NCBI GenBank assembly: GCA_900120395.1
Contig: LT635553.1
Location: 1,098,254-1,162,253 of the forward strand
Direction: 5' to 3'
Source: Porphyromonadaceae bacterium FC4
Lineage (GTDB): Bacteria; Bacteroidota; Bacteroidia; Bacteroidales; Porphyromonadaceae
Length of the DNA stretch: 64,000 nt
Below, in pieces: positions 8,403 through 17,619 of this stretch. The notes beneath the pieces are model-generated. The model was not told the DNA's origin, searched no databases, and saw nothing but the letters and a program-made list of their open reading frames with translations. The position numbers were made by a program, and so were the translations under genes. Within the stretch, counting starts at the first letter, position 1. Each line of letters starts with the position of its first letter.

Positions 8403-9697
8403 AAGCACCTAGACGATCCTCTCGAATCATTACTTTCCTTGCTTCACGTAAGTACGCTGTACTTGTACTTATTTTAGGTCTTATTGGAGTGACTCCTAAG
8501 ATCGTCTACCCCATGGACACTTCTTTTTACAGTCTGGATAGTGTGAGTACCAAGCAGCCCCTTTATGGATGGTGTTTACAGGCACTATCATACTTAAATG
8601 ATGGTGCACTTACTCCATGGCTTATACTTTTGCCCTCGATACTTGGATACCTTATCCTCACTGTTTGTACTTTTATTTTCTTCAGTCAGAGGATCTCTAT
8701 TGAGCGTGCATTACTTGGTACGCTCATTATGTTGACTTTTGTGGGGATGCATGGTAGAGTGCTATTCGTAAGTGGCGTCCTACCGGCTCTCATGTTTCTT
8801 CTCCTTTCGCTCTATGGGCTCTACCTTTGGTGTGAGAGAGGGCAACTCTCACGTATACCATGGGGACCTGCACTCCTAGCCTCAGGTGCAATCCTATCAT
8901 ATGGCACTACGGTATTAGTGATTCCTATATTGGTGCTGGTATTTTATCTGTTGGTTAGAGAATGCCGTTTTACGGAAATTGTGAGAGCAGTGCTCTATTA
9001 CACATTGGTAGCACTTATGCTTCCAATGCTGTGGTATTGGCAGCAGGGATTACTTGATTTGGCGTTATCCATATGGGATTCTTCAACTAGTGTTGTTACG
9101 CCTATCGTAGGCTTGCTGCCTTGGGTGCTGCTACTTGTCTTTGTTCCCTGGTCAGAGGTAACCCCTGCTGTCCGAAGCTTTAGAAAAGAAAAGCCTTATC
9201 TTCTCTTCAGTTTTCTTGCACTCTCTATTACTATTACTCTGCTTCTCAACATTGTTTTTCCAAAAAGCTTTGGTGCCCTACATCCTATTGCCTATCCTTT
9301 TGCGGGAATGTTATCTGCAGAGTTCATTTTTTACTTAGTTAAAGACTCGCGTAAACGGTTAATATACTTTACTTGGCTTCTCAACTTGGCTGTAATACTT
9401 CTATGTGCGGGTATGATTTTGCTATATACCGGTGATCTGTCAACGATCTGGCGGAGTGATTGGACTATCAATACTGAGTATCTCATGGAACAGCACAAAG
9501 GGATAATGATCATGCTGATATTACTGCAAGTAGTTGCTATACTTACAACTATCTATCAGGTTCATCGTAAAAGCTATAGCAAGATTGCTTACTCAGGTGT
9601 ATTTCTCGTTTATGTGGCTTTCCTGAGTTTGGATACCATTGAGGTGCTTTATACCTATTCTTTTGGATCAGCCTTGGGAGTTATCTCAATACTTTAG
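8399..9697 (+). CDS. polytopic inner-membrane protein of unknown function
   Basis: A 432-residue protein with about ten hydrophobic segments distributed over the whole length, starting with YAVLVLILGLIGVTPKIVY, and short basic cytoplasmic loops. I see no conserved transporter or enzyme motif. The overall layout (long hydrophobic helices, a loop with a Trp/Tyr-rich periplasmic stretch after helix 1) recalls membrane glycosyltransferase-like or DUF6057-like proteins, but I cannot assign it. Its start overlaps the M43 lipoprotein stop by 4 bp and its stop is 3 bp before the next lipoprotein, so it belongs to the same transcript. Confidence 0.7.
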   Translation: MKAPRRSSRIITFLASRKYAVLVLILGLIGVTPKIVYPMDTSFYSLDSVSTKQPLYGWCLQALSYLNDGALTPWLILLPSILGYLILTVCTFIFFSQRISIERALLGTLIMLTFVGMHGRVLFVSGVLPALMFLLLSLYGLYLWCERGQLSRIPWGPALLASGAILSYGTTVLVIPILVLVFYLLVRECRFTEIVRAVLYYTLVALMLPMLWYWQQGLLDLALSIWDSSTSVVTPIVGLLPWVLLLVFVPWSEVTPAVRSFRKEKPYLLFSFLALSITITLLLNIVFPKSFGALHPIAYPFAGMLSAEFIFYLVKDSRKRLIYFTWLLNLAVILLCAGMILLYTGDLSTIWRSDWTINTEYLMEQHKGIMIMLILLQVVAILTTIYQVHRKSYSKIAYSGVFLVYVAFLSLDTIEVLYTYSFGSALGVISIL

Positions 9698-9700
9698 AGA

Positions 9701-11605
9701 ATGAAGAAGTGGTGCGGGATCATATTACTCATTCTCATCCTTTGTAGTTGTGAAAGCACTCCTCCACCAGTTGGCACTATTGTTATAAATAGTGATCTAC
9801 CTCAGTCTGCCACTGGTAAACTCCGGATTGGACTGACCCTAAATCCAACCTCACGAGGGCGTGATGTCTTGACTACTAATCTAATCGTTAACGGCTCATT
9901 TGACCTTGCGCCCGCTCTTACAAATTGCACCTACGATTATTCAAACCAAACCATTACTACTCCAAATGGTTATACTACTTTCTACCCTCTAACACAGTAT
10001 GCCTATTGCTGGCATGTAGATGGAGGGAAGGGTGAGATCAAGCAGCATTTGTTATCTGAAACAAACCATAGCCATTACTATTCTGTCATGTTGAACTCAA
10101 AGGATAGTATCACCTATGCTACCCTTCAGAATAACACGCCTATCAGTATAAAAAAAGACCAAGAGTTCACGTTTACAGCATCTTTAAGAGCTCCAAATAG
10201 CACAATACGTGCCTTCTTAGCCTCGTCTGATCCGATGCGTGTGGTGAGTGATCTGATAACGATTAGACCGCATGCTGACTGGGATCAGTTCAGTGCCACT
10301 CTTACCGCTCTGGATAATTTAGATTCAGCTTATCTCAGAGTGCAGATTTTACCACTGCAGTCATTGTTGATGACAGATACCCTTGAGTTACCTCGGACCT
10401 CATCGACTGTTGCAGATCTTGACAATGTCAACCTGACGACTACCGATCGATTCTCGCTGGCACGACTTTTAGAGCCTTTACAACCATATTATCTTCGTTT
10501 CCCTGATGGTCGTATAGCCAATGGTTTTTATCCTGGGACCTACCCCGTTCATTTCCAAGAGCCCCCTCTCGATTCGGCTCCTATTTGGACCATACATGGT
10601 GCTGAGTACACCGGCTCTTTTTCAGTCAGAGACTTCCTAAGTCTGGCACGTGAGATTGATTCGCAACCTATTTTAGTCGAAAACGTAGGAATTACAGATG
10701 TTTCTGCCGCACAGCGTATAGAAGATATTGCCCTAATCGAAAAACGTTCAGAATATTTGAAGCACGTTTTTCGAAGTGCTCAGTACGACTCTTTACTGAT
10801 ACAGCTGGGCTACCGCATGCCTACGGATGAATATCAGAGACGATTCTCTGCCATCGAAAGTTCATTTATCGCTGACACCCTCAGCACCAACTTTATTTCG
10901 GCTACTTGGTTGACTAATAGTGATCAGCCATATAGTGACTATATCTGTGACTTTGCACTCCCGAGCCTAAGGAATCCCAACTTTTCTGAGTATCTACCCG
11001 AAGAGGCTCTTCGTTTTTTTTCACAGCCACAGCCATTTATGCTTGGTGAGGTGCACTTTGCATCTTCTGACGAATTGGATCATTACATTCCTCCATTTAC
11101 GTTGAGGGCAGCTTTCCTCATAGAAGCTGAGAAGCATGCCCACCTTATACGCGGTCTGTCTTTGTATCCCTTAATTTCGCAAGACATAGGGGATATGCCT
11201 ATTCTTCTCATGAAAGGTGGTACTTATCACCCTACTCCACTTTACGAGTATCTTCTCCACTTTAGCGAGTATAGTGGTACTCAGATAAGGACTGTTCAAA
11301 AAGAATCACACGGAGATGATGGATTATATGCATCTCTGTCCTCTACAAAAGACAATACTGTGTTTTTCTTAAAGCTTGCCAATACGACTCGTCACATGCT
11401 CCCATATACCATACAAATGGAAGGAAAGGGATTCAAAGCAGCCGAGTACTCCGCACTGAGATTTAGGCCAATCTCAACTACTACAGTTGGTGACCCTCGT
11501 CTACTGAACGATTTTACGGTTGTAGAGGAAAAGAGGCAAGTCTCCAAAAAACAGTTTACGATTGCAGTACAGCCTTTTGAAGCTATTTTACTAGAAATCA
11601 AGTAA
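9701..11605 (+). CDS. GH51-like (alpha-L-arabinofuranosidase-related) lipoprotein, probably catalytically altered
   Basis: A 634-residue lipoprotein (lipobox LCSC, Cys about 17). Residues about 50-240 look like a carbohydrate-binding beta-sandwich (NLIVNGSFD start). The middle resembles a GH51 barrel: LEPLQPYYLRFPDGRIANGF, then ILVENVG, and the nucleophile-like GEVHF (Glu codon 11048-11050) followed by AAFLIEAEKHAHLIRGLSLYPL. The C-terminal beta domain ends IAVQPFEAILLEIK as in arabinofuranosidases. At the acid/base position, where GH51 enzymes have EIGNE, this protein has IQLGYR, so the acid/base Glu is not found. It may bind rather than cleave glycans. It sits 11 bp before a FucP-like transporter. 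Family call is from motif memory; moderate confidence. Confidence 0.55.
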   Translation: MKKWCGIILLILILCSCESTPPPVGTIVINSDLPQSATGKLRIGLTLNPTSRGRDVLTTNLIVNGSFDLAPALTNCTYDYSNQTITTPNGYTTFYPLTQYAYCWHVDGGKGEIKQHLLSETNHSHYYSVMLNSKDSITYATLQNNTPISIKKDQEFTFTASLRAPNSTIRAFLASSDPMRVVSDLITIRPHADWDQFSATLTALDNLDSAYLRVQILPLQSLLMTDTLELPRTSSTVADLDNVNLTTTDRFSLARLLEPLQPYYLRFPDGRIANGFYPGTYPVHFQEPPLDSAPIWTIHGAEYTGSFSVRDFLSLAREIDSQPILVENVGITDVSAAQRIEDIALIEKRSEYLKHVFRSAQYDSLLIQLGYRMPTDEYQRRFSAIESSFIADTLSTNFISATWLTNSDQPYSDYICDFALPSLRNPNFSEYLPEEALRFFSQPQPFMLGEVHFASSDELDHYIPPFTLRAAFLIEAEKHAHLIRGLSLYPLISQDIGDMPILLMKGGTYHPTPLYEYLLHFSEYSGTQIRTVQKESHGDDGLYASLSSTKDNTVFFLKLANTTRHMLPYTIQMEGKGFKAAEYSALRFRPISTTTVGDPRLLNDFTVVEEKRQVSKKQFTIAVQPFEAILLEIK

Positions 11606-11615
11606 TATAAGTACT

Positions 11616-12944
11616 ATGCCATTGACCTCTACTACTCAAAATAAGAAGCCCCCTTTGTTAGAGAAAAGGTATGTCTTGGCATTTACACTTGTGACAGTAT
11701 GCTTCGCTCTGTGGGGGTTTGCCAATGATATTACCAACCCCATGGTCAAAGTATTTGGGCGTATATACCAGATATCGACAGCGGAGAGTAGTCTTGTACA
11801 GCTTGCCTTTTATGGAGGTTACTTCATCATGGCTCTTCCGGCCGCTTTACTCAATCAGCGTACTTCGTACCGAACGGGTATAATAGTTGGTCTTACTTTG
11901 TACGCAATAGGCGCATTGCTTTTTTATCCCGGTGTGAAGTCAGGTAGTTTTAGCTCTTTCTTACTGGCCTATTTTATACTGACGTGTGGTCTTTCATTTT
12001 TAGAAACCAGCGCCAATCCCTATATTCTCACTCTTGGAGATCCCAAGACTGCCACTCAACGTTTAAACCTCGCACAAGCTTTTAATCCTATTGGATCTCT
12101 GATTGGAATGTTTGTGGCTGTAGAGATTGTACAAAAAAATCTACACCATTTTTCGACAGGAGAACGTGTACTTTTACCAGATGATGTCGCTCACACTGTT
12201 CAGCAACATGACCTACATGTACTAGCAACTCCTTACATTTTTATAGGACTGCTCATCGTATTTTTGTTGTGCCTGTTCGTATTCATTAAGCTCCCTACCC
12301 CCGCTGCAGCAGACCGACAAGGTAATTTTTCCTTTCAGGGATCTGTGCATGCTTTGTGGTCAGATAAGCGCTATCGATACGGAGTATTGGCACAGTTCTT
12401 TTACGTCGGAGCTCAAATCATGGTATGGACCTTCATTATCCAGTACGGTGTGCGGCTGTTTACCTCCCAAGGATTACCGGAACATGAGTCAGAAATCTTA
12501 TCCCAAAGGTTCAACATTCTTGCCATGGTGCTGTTTTGTGGGGGACGTTTTGGGGGGACATACTTGAGTCGTCGGACTCAACCTGAGATTTTACTTAGGT
12601 CTCTAGCCATAGCTGCTATTATTTGCACAACAGTTACCATACTCTTCACCAACATTATCGGACTGATTGCTCTAGTGTTGATCTCTGTGTGCATGTCTAT
12701 TATGTTCCCTACCATCTATGCTCAGTCTCTTCAGGATCAATATCAGCACAGCCAGATCGGTGCAGCAGGGCTTATCATGGCCATTCTTGGAGGATCAGTG
12801 CTGCCACCTCTCCAGGGGTTGATCATTGATATGGGTACCATCTTTGGTCATCCTGCGGTAAACATATCATTTGTCATGCCCTTGCTTTCATTTGTAGTTG
12901 TGCTGGGGTATGCTCTATTTCTTGTCCAAACCTCCAAAGACTAA
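11616..12944 (+). CDS. FucP-like sugar:H+ symporter (MFS)
   Basis: A 442-residue major facilitator protein with twelve predicted helices. The start LTVCFALWGFANDITNPMV-like segment (FALWGFANDITNPMVKVF), followed by QLAFYGGYFIMALPAALL and SFLETSANPYILTLG, is the FucP/GluP signature; the ANP motif in helix 4 is diagnostic of the fucose/glucose/galactose permease branch. The second half includes FFYVGAQIMVWTFIIQY. It closes the five-gene run beginning with the alcohol dehydrogenase, suggesting that a sugar released outside is imported here. Substrate within the family (fucose, glucose, galactose, others) cannot be told. Confidence 0.88.
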   Translation: MPLTSTTQNKKPPLLEKRYVLAFTLVTVCFALWGFANDITNPMVKVFGRIYQISTAESSLVQLAFYGGYFIMALPAALLNQRTSYRTGIIVGLTLYAIGALLFYPGVKSGSFSSFLLAYFILTCGLSFLETSANPYILTLGDPKTATQRLNLAQAFNPIGSLIGMFVAVEIVQKNLHHFSTGERVLLPDDVAHTVQQHDLHVLATPYIFIGLLIVFLLCLFVFIKLPTPAAADRQGNFSFQGSVHALWSDKRYRYGVLAQFFYVGAQIMVWTFIIQYGVRLFTSQGLPEHESEILSQRFNILAMVLFCGGRFGGTYLSRRTQPEILLRSLAIAAIICTTVTILFTNIIGLIALVLISVCMSIMFPTIYAQSLQDQYQHSQIGAAGLIMAILGGSVLPPLQGLIIDMGTIFGHPAVNISFVMPLLSFVVVLGYALFLVQTSKD

Positions 12945-12999
12945 AGCGATACGTGAAAAGGCTCAGCCTAAAATCCAGACGGTTTGGTGATGATTGGGT

Positions 13000-14127
13000 C
13001 TAGAAAAAAGAGGCAATAATGCCATCAGATAGATCAATCCCGGATACCGTCAGGGAATAGTGGGTACCTTTTTTGACCATATGGTCACTGGATAGATGTT
13101 GACTTAGTACATCTCGGGTATGTTCGTAGCACTTTGTGCCAAAGCGCATCCTAATCTCTTCCATGTCAATCCCTTCGGAAGTCCTTAGGCGGGTAAGGAT
13201 ATACTCCTCATATGCCAGTTGATCAGTAATCTTCTCATACGAACGATCTAGGAAGTGTGCTCCGTGAAGTAACTGACGGCAATACAAGTCGAGGTCTGCG
13301 GGGTTCCATGACCGCCAAGGGTGTACATAGCTGTGTGCCGAAGGACCAAACCCAAGATATGGTACGCCTGCCCAGTAATTCGAATTGTGACGTGAACGAA
13401 ATCCCGGAAGGGCATAGTTGCTGATTTCATAGTGCTCATAGCCATGGCGAGTGAGCATGGAGTGTACCAGATGACTCATAGCTAAGCTCACCTCTTCCTC
13501 CACCTCCTTGATTTGACCACTTTTCAAATCATTCCATAGAGGAGTTCCCTCTTCATAGATCAAGTGATAGGCAGAGATGTGTTCAGGTTTCAAAGCTATT
13601 ATCTCAGCTAGATCTTGGGCTACTGTTTCGACCGTGGTCCCCGGTATTCCATACATTAGATCCAGTGAGATGTTCTTGATACCTGCACGCCTAAAGTCGT
13701 TGTACATTTCCCTCGTTTCTTCCGCATCGTGGCGTCGAGATAAAAAAGAGAGAACTTCCGGGTCAAAAGATTGAGCACCGATACTGATGCGGTTGACTCC
13801 CGCTTGAATGATCTCCTGAATATCAACGTTGCTAAGGTCGCCGGGATTGCACTCTACCGTGATCTCAGCATGATCCTCGACCTCAAAAGCCTCTTTGATA
13901 GCCAGGATAATAGTTGAGATTTGGTCGCTGTTGAGCATTGATGGTGTACCTCCGCCCAGGTAAATAGTTTCTACCGACTGCTCCTCTAGCTCATACTTTC
14001 GCTGCTGAATCTCTACAAGGAGCGCTTGGACAAATCCGCCACGCTGCCTGGCATTCGTGACGGAGTAAAAGTCGCAATACCTGCACTTCCTTTGACAGAA
14101 CGGTACATGAACATAAACACCTGCCAT
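13000..14127 (-). CDS. hemW: HemW-like radical SAM heme chaperone (coproporphyrinogen oxidase-like)
   Basis: About 375 residues. The N-terminal MAGVYVHVPFCQRKCRYCDF contains the CX3CX2C iron-sulfur motif followed by aromatic F, typical of HemW/HemN-like radical SAM proteins. GGGTPSML, ECNPGDL and GVNRISIGAQSFDPEVL follow in the expected order, and the shorter N-terminus than true HemN favours HemW, a heme-trafficking protein rather than the oxidase. An ATG three codons further upstream (14136) is possible; the one chosen aligns with family starts. It converges with the FucP gene and lies downstream of the LuxR-type gene on the same strand with a ~40 bp gap. Confidence 0.88.
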   Translation of the reverse strand: MAGVYVHVPFCQRKCRYCDFYSVTNARQRGGFVQALLVEIQQRKYELEEQSVETIYLGGGTPSMLNSDQISTIILAIKEAFEVEDHAEITVECNPGDLSNVDIQEIIQAGVNRISIGAQSFDPEVLSFLSRRHDAEETREMYNDFRRAGIKNISLDLMYGIPGTTVETVAQDLAEIIALKPEHISAYHLIYEEGTPLWNDLKSGQIKEVEEEVSLAMSHLVHSMLTRHGYEHYEISNYALPGFRSRHNSNYWAGVPYLGFGPSAHSYVHPWRSWNPADLDLYCRQLLHGAHFLDRSYEKITDQLAYEEYILTRLRTSEGIDMEEIRMRFGTKCYEHTRDVLSQHLSSDHMVKKGTHYSLTVSGIDLSDGIIASFF

Positions 14128-14166
14128 AAAACTCAATTATCAGAAAGATGAAGGGTTAGCCGCGCA

Positions 14167-14754
14167 TTACTTGGCAATCTCGTCCAACTCAACCAACTTG
14201 TTGATGATGGCGTAAATAGTCAGGCCGGACGGGCTGTGGATATTGAGCTTTCGGGCAATGTTCCTCCTATGGGTAATAACGGTGTGTGGGGAGAGAAAAA
14301 GTTTCTCTGCGATCTCTTTGTTGGTATATCCCTTTACGACTGCTATGACCACTTCACGCTCACGGGGAGTCAGTGCCTGATCCTCATCACCTTCGGTGTC
14401 TATAGACAATACATCAGTGATGACCTCCTCTATCTCACTTGGGCTGTCATTGATGTCAATCATGGCATCAAAGTTCTTTTGGTACATCTTATCAAGTACA
14501 GTAATGCAATAGGCAACGAACTTGGTGTCTGCGAGTCCTGTTCTCTTCTTGAGCAACGGGATGAACTGGTCACAGATAATGATCGGAGATACCAGGACAA
14601 GTTCCGGCTGGTATTCACCTAGCAAATCCGGAAGATTGTACGTGTCAGTTGTCTGAATAATGTGACACTTGATATTGGTTTGCTTTTTGAGCATGTGCTC
14701 CATCTGCTGATTTAGTTCATCAGTTGGGAGCAAAAGTAGGATTTCGTATCTCAT
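14167..14754 (-). CDS. LuxR-type response-regulator-like transcription factor
   Basis: About 195 residues. The C-terminal 65 residues are a LuxR/FixJ helix-turn-helix (LTPREREVVIAVVKGYTNKE then IAEKLFLSPHTVITHRRNIARKL). The N-terminal ~125 residues have receiver-like alternation (MRYEILLLLP … LVLVSPIII) but no clear phospho-acceptor Asp context, so it may be an atypical receiver. ATGs at 14769 and 14754 are both possible; the second aligns with the beta-strand start. It follows the hemerythrin-type gene by 5-20 bp. In Bacteroidota this pair is commonly adjacent, suggesting that the regulator answers the same nitrosative or oxidative signal. Confidence 0.82.
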   Translation of the reverse strand: MRYEILLLLPTDELNQQMEHMLKKQTNIKCHIIQTTDTYNLPDLLGEYQPELVLVSPIIICDQFIPLLKKRTGLADTKFVAYCITVLDKMYQKNFDAMIDINDSPSEIEEVITDVLSIDTEGDEDQALTPREREVVIAVVKGYTNKEIAEKLFLSPHTVITHRRNIARKLNIHSPSGLTIYAIINKLVELDEIAK

Positions 14755-14774
14755 TGAAAAATTACACAAGTGAT

Positions 14775-15509
14775 TTATTTTTTCTTCACCAGTGCCTCTT
14801 CTATCTCCTTGATACAGGGGATGAAGATTTTGTCTTCGATGGCATTGTGCATGAAAAGTTCATCTCCACAAGTATAGAGCTCATGAAGTACATTATTCAG
14901 CTTGAGCGGATCTCCCCCGATATAATACTTGATGAGAATATTCTTTAGCTCAAGCATCTTGAGCTCTATCTGATCATGCTTTTGTTCAAATACTTGGATA
15001 GAGTAGGATGATGATAGCTGACCTTTTAGGAGCTCCTCTACGTAGGGGAATACCACATCATTTTCATAGGACATGTGTTGGTTCACCTCTTCTGCGTATT
15101 CATCAAAATAGCGCTTGATGACGAACTCAACGTCTTGAGACGTTGTCTTGAGTGTGTCAAGTATACGGGTACGTATCTGAGGTAGTCGGTATTGAAGAAA
15201 GTACGAGTGGCTTTTCCCCAAAAACTTGATGAGTAGTGACACATCCAACATATGAACACCACCGTGATGACTTACTAATTCATCATTGAGTAGGAAATTA
15301 ACCAAGTAGATGAATGTATCTACATCAATATCGTACTCTTGGCAGACCTCTTTGATCGTTTTTTCCCCCACCCCCAATTTGATGTCAAAGTTGAATATGA
15401 GCAGAAAAATACAATAGTGATCACAGAGCAGATCTGCCATTTTTGAGGATGGTGTGTAGTGAAGTTTTGCTCTGCTACAAACAGAAGTCATTTTGTGCTG
15501 TGTCGTCAT
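14775..15509 (-). CDS. hemerythrin-type di-iron protein (RIC/ScdA-YtfE related)
   Basis: A 244-residue protein whose central and C-terminal parts carry the His/Glu pattern of a four-helix hemerythrin domain: FLGKSHSYF, HMSYENDVVFPYVEELL, KHDQIELKML and FMHNAIEDKIFIPCI. The N-terminal ~85 residues (TIKEVCQEYDIDVDTFIYLV) resemble the small domain of RIC proteins that repair iron-sulfur centres after NO or oxygen damage, but the usual Cys pair is not obvious. It is transcribed with the LuxR-type gene. A -7 element TATATTTG on the minus strand at 15572-15579 lies about 60 bp upstream. Family assignment good; repair role inferred. Confidence 0.8.
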   Translation of the reverse strand: MTTQHKMTSVCSRAKLHYTPSSKMADLLCDHYCIFLLIFNFDIKLGVGEKTIKEVCQEYDIDVDTFIYLVNFLLNDELVSHHGGVHMLDVSLLIKFLGKSHSYFLQYRLPQIRTRILDTLKTTSQDVEFVIKRYFDEYAEEVNQHMSYENDVVFPYVEELLKGQLSSSYSIQVFEQKHDQIELKMLELKNILIKYYIGGDPLKLNNVLHELYTCGDELFMHNAIEDKIFIPCIKEIEEALVKKK

Positions 15510-15571
15510 GAAAGAGCTTCCTTACTTTGGACAAATGAGATGATACAGACATCCCGGTTCTATATTAATCC

Positions 15572-15579
15572 CAAATATA
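15572..15579 (-). promoter_or_regulatory. -7 promoter element of the hemerythrin/LuxR operon
   Basis: TATATTTG on the minus strand, an exact TAnnTTTG match, about 60 bp upstream of the hemerythrin start. Confidence 0.45.
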
Positions 15580-15646
15580 GTCAATTTAGGCGATACCTTC
15601 AGGTGGGTTCGTGTGTATCGGCGTAAAAGAACAGTTTCCAGAGAGC

Positions 15647-15738
15647 AAAAATGTTTACTACTGGAAACTCTTTTCTTCTATCCGTCAAATCGTTCTCTTT
15701 CCTACTGGAAACGTTTCGCTACTATCCGTGAAACTTTT
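15647..15738 (+). repeat. dispersed tandem-palindrome repeat, copy 2
   Basis: Two units; the first palindrome is diverged (GTTTACTACTGGAAAC), the second perfect. It ends CTATCCGTGAAACTTTT. It lies between divergent promoters (15572-15579 minus and 15835-15842 plus) in a 372 bp gap that otherwise holds nothing recognisable, so it cannot be a terminator for either gene. Confidence 0.9.
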
Positions 15739-15834
15739 GGGCGTGCCAAGGCTTCGGGAAAAAGCGAGAGGGTTTTTGATACGCTTATCTTCATCATAGG
15801 GGGTATAGGGGCGTGTATTTGTGGGGAGAAACGA

Positions 15835-15842
15835 CTACCTTT
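15835..15842 (+). promoter_or_regulatory. -7 promoter element of LysM protein gene
   Basis: TACCTTTG matches TAnnTTTG and lies 40 bp upstream of the ATG at 15882. Transcription would begin near 15849, after the alternative upstream start at 15813, which supports 15882 as the real start. Confidence 0.5.
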
Positions 15843-15881
15843 GCAAGTATAAGGTGTGTATACACAAGGATCAACAATATC

Positions 15882-17612
15882 ATGATGAAAAGAATATACC
15901 GGGCGCTCTTTCTGCTTGCTGTGATACCGACACTTTGTCTCGCACAAAGTGGGAAGAATGTGCACGTAGTCCAGCCTAAGGAAACGCTATACCGGATAGG
16001 ATTGAAGTACGGAGTGACCGTTGCGGAGCTATATAAGCTCAACCCGGGAACAGAAAAAGGGATAAATGTAGGGCAGTCTCTAGTATTGCCGGATCGTGTA
16101 CCTCCACAACAGTCTGAGCAGTACCACAGCGTAAAAAGTGGTGAGACGCTCTACTCTATCTCAAGAGTATACGGTGTTAGTATAGAGGCAATTCTGGCAG
16201 CGAACCCGGATCTGAGCGATATTACCTCCATTCCGGTAGGCATTATTCTAAAAATCCCAAGTGTGGCTATTGATAAGGGACAAGGTGCGTCCCAAGTAGC
16301 GCCTCAAACCCCACCTGTGAGTCCAACTGAAGAAGTCACGGGTCTTGTCATCATGACTGTGGAGCCAAAACAAACGGTGTACAGTATTTTGAAGATGACC
16401 GGATGGACCGAAGAGGAGTTTTACCACTACAACCCACATGTACGCGGTGGGCTGAAGGCCGGTCAGACTATTTTTATACCTGATGTGACCCTGGCGAATA
16501 ACAGAGCTACGCCATCTTTTGCCCCGGGGGTTGGGAACATAGCCGCTCAGGCTACGGATGTAGTACTTACCCTACCTTTTAGCAATGATGCGCAGCATCG
16601 CTTCTCTGACTACTACGAGGGCTTTTTGCTCATGCTCAAGGAGGCAAAAGCGGAGGGAGCGAGTGTCAATCTTCATGTGTTTGACTGTGGTGATCCGCAT
16701 CTGGCGAATACAATCTCTGAGATTAGGAGTTTGCCAAAGATAGACCTGATGATAGGAGGCGTATCGCATAATTCAGTTGATTTACTCGCACAGATTGCTA
16801 AAGAAAAAGGCACTCTGTATGTTGTTCCTTTTATCTCCAAAAATATGGCGGTCAAAGCCTCAGGCGACACATATATTTATCAAATCAACACTCCACATAA
16901 CCTTCTATATGATGTGGCAGTTGATAAGTTCCTTAGCCAATATCGAGATTACGATGTGCACTTTTTGCAGTTTGATGGAGACTCGGAGGAGAAGATTGAC
17001 TTCGTCAACCTTCTGAAACAGAAATTGAAAAGAGCAGGTAGAAGTTATACCGAAAGCCCCCACGCGAGCGCTTCATCCACAATGTCCGATCTGCTGGCTA
17101 AACCAAAACCAACTGTAATAGTACCTACATCGGGATCGTACTCCGCCGCTCAAACTACTCTGGTGGCAATTACAGAGGTTACGAATACCGAAGAAGACTC
17201 CCAGTCCGAACAGCTCACGGTATTTGGCTACCCGGAGTGGCAGACCTACGTTTCCCAGCTCGGAGCTTTGTTTCATCGTACAGGTACAACATTTTATACC
17301 ACCTTCTTCCCCAATCCCCGTCACAAAGGTTACCAGTCCTTTGAGCGAGAGTACATATCGTGGTTTGGTCACGGTATCGGGACCACCTTCCCGCGCTACT
17401 CCATACTAGGGTACGATACAGGATATTACTTCTTGATGCCCGGTCTAAAGAGTGCAGTAACAGGCTCATCTTCTAACAGCAGAAGAGACACGTTGTATGA
17501 AGGTATACAGTCAAAATTTGACTTTCAAAGCACGGGAAGCAATCTGTACAGTAACCTTGGCGTATTTTTAGTAACCTACAACCGTTTTGATCGGTCAACG
17601 TCCATCAACTAG
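15882..17612 (+). CDS. secreted protein with three LysM repeats and a periplasmic-binding-like domain
   Basis: About 576 residues. A signal peptide (MMKRIYRALFLLAVIPTLCL, cleavage after AQS region) is followed by three LysM modules: HVVQPKETLYRIGLKYGVTV…LVLP, YHSVKSGETLYSISRVYGVS…LKIP and MTVEPKQTVYSILKMTGWTE…IFIP, which bind peptidoglycan. Residues about 245-575 resemble a type 1 periplasmic-binding/receptor fold (VVLTLPFSNDAQHRFSDYYE, IDLMIGGVSHNS, LYVVPFISKN). The start at 15882 gives a normal signal peptide and fits the promoter at 15835. Seven bases downstream begins a PorT-family barrel. The combination suggests a wall-anchored sensing or scaffold protein; no ligand can be named. Confidence 0.85.
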   Translation: MMKRIYRALFLLAVIPTLCLAQSGKNVHVVQPKETLYRIGLKYGVTVAELYKLNPGTEKGINVGQSLVLPDRVPPQQSEQYHSVKSGETLYSISRVYGVSIEAILAANPDLSDITSIPVGIILKIPSVAIDKGQGASQVAPQTPPVSPTEEVTGLVIMTVEPKQTVYSILKMTGWTEEEFYHYNPHVRGGLKAGQTIFIPDVTLANNRATPSFAPGVGNIAAQATDVVLTLPFSNDAQHRFSDYYEGFLLMLKEAKAEGASVNLHVFDCGDPHLANTISEIRSLPKIDLMIGGVSHNSVDLLAQIAKEKGTLYVVPFISKNMAVKASGDTYIYQINTPHNLLYDVAVDKFLSQYRDYDVHFLQFDGDSEEKIDFVNLLKQKLKRAGRSYTESPHASASSTMSDLLAKPKPTVIVPTSGSYSAAQTTLVAITEVTNTEEDSQSEQLTVFGYPEWQTYVSQLGALFHRTGTTFYTTFFPNPRHKGYQSFEREYISWFGHGIGTTFPRYSILGYDTGYYFLMPGLKSAVTGSSSNSRRDTLYEGIQSKFDFQSTGSNLYSNLGVFLVTYNRFDRSTSIN

Positions 17613-17619
17613 GAGCTCT

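Noticed and set aside
15611-15852. Small reading frames crossing repeat copies (similar ones near 5102-5329, 35084-35605, 44524-44802, 52145-52375, 59223-59408) that give similar peptides such as FPTGN and SYWK…FATIRE
   Set aside because: The similarity comes from the shared DNA repeat; frames and orientations differ between copies and have no signals for translation, so they are not genes.
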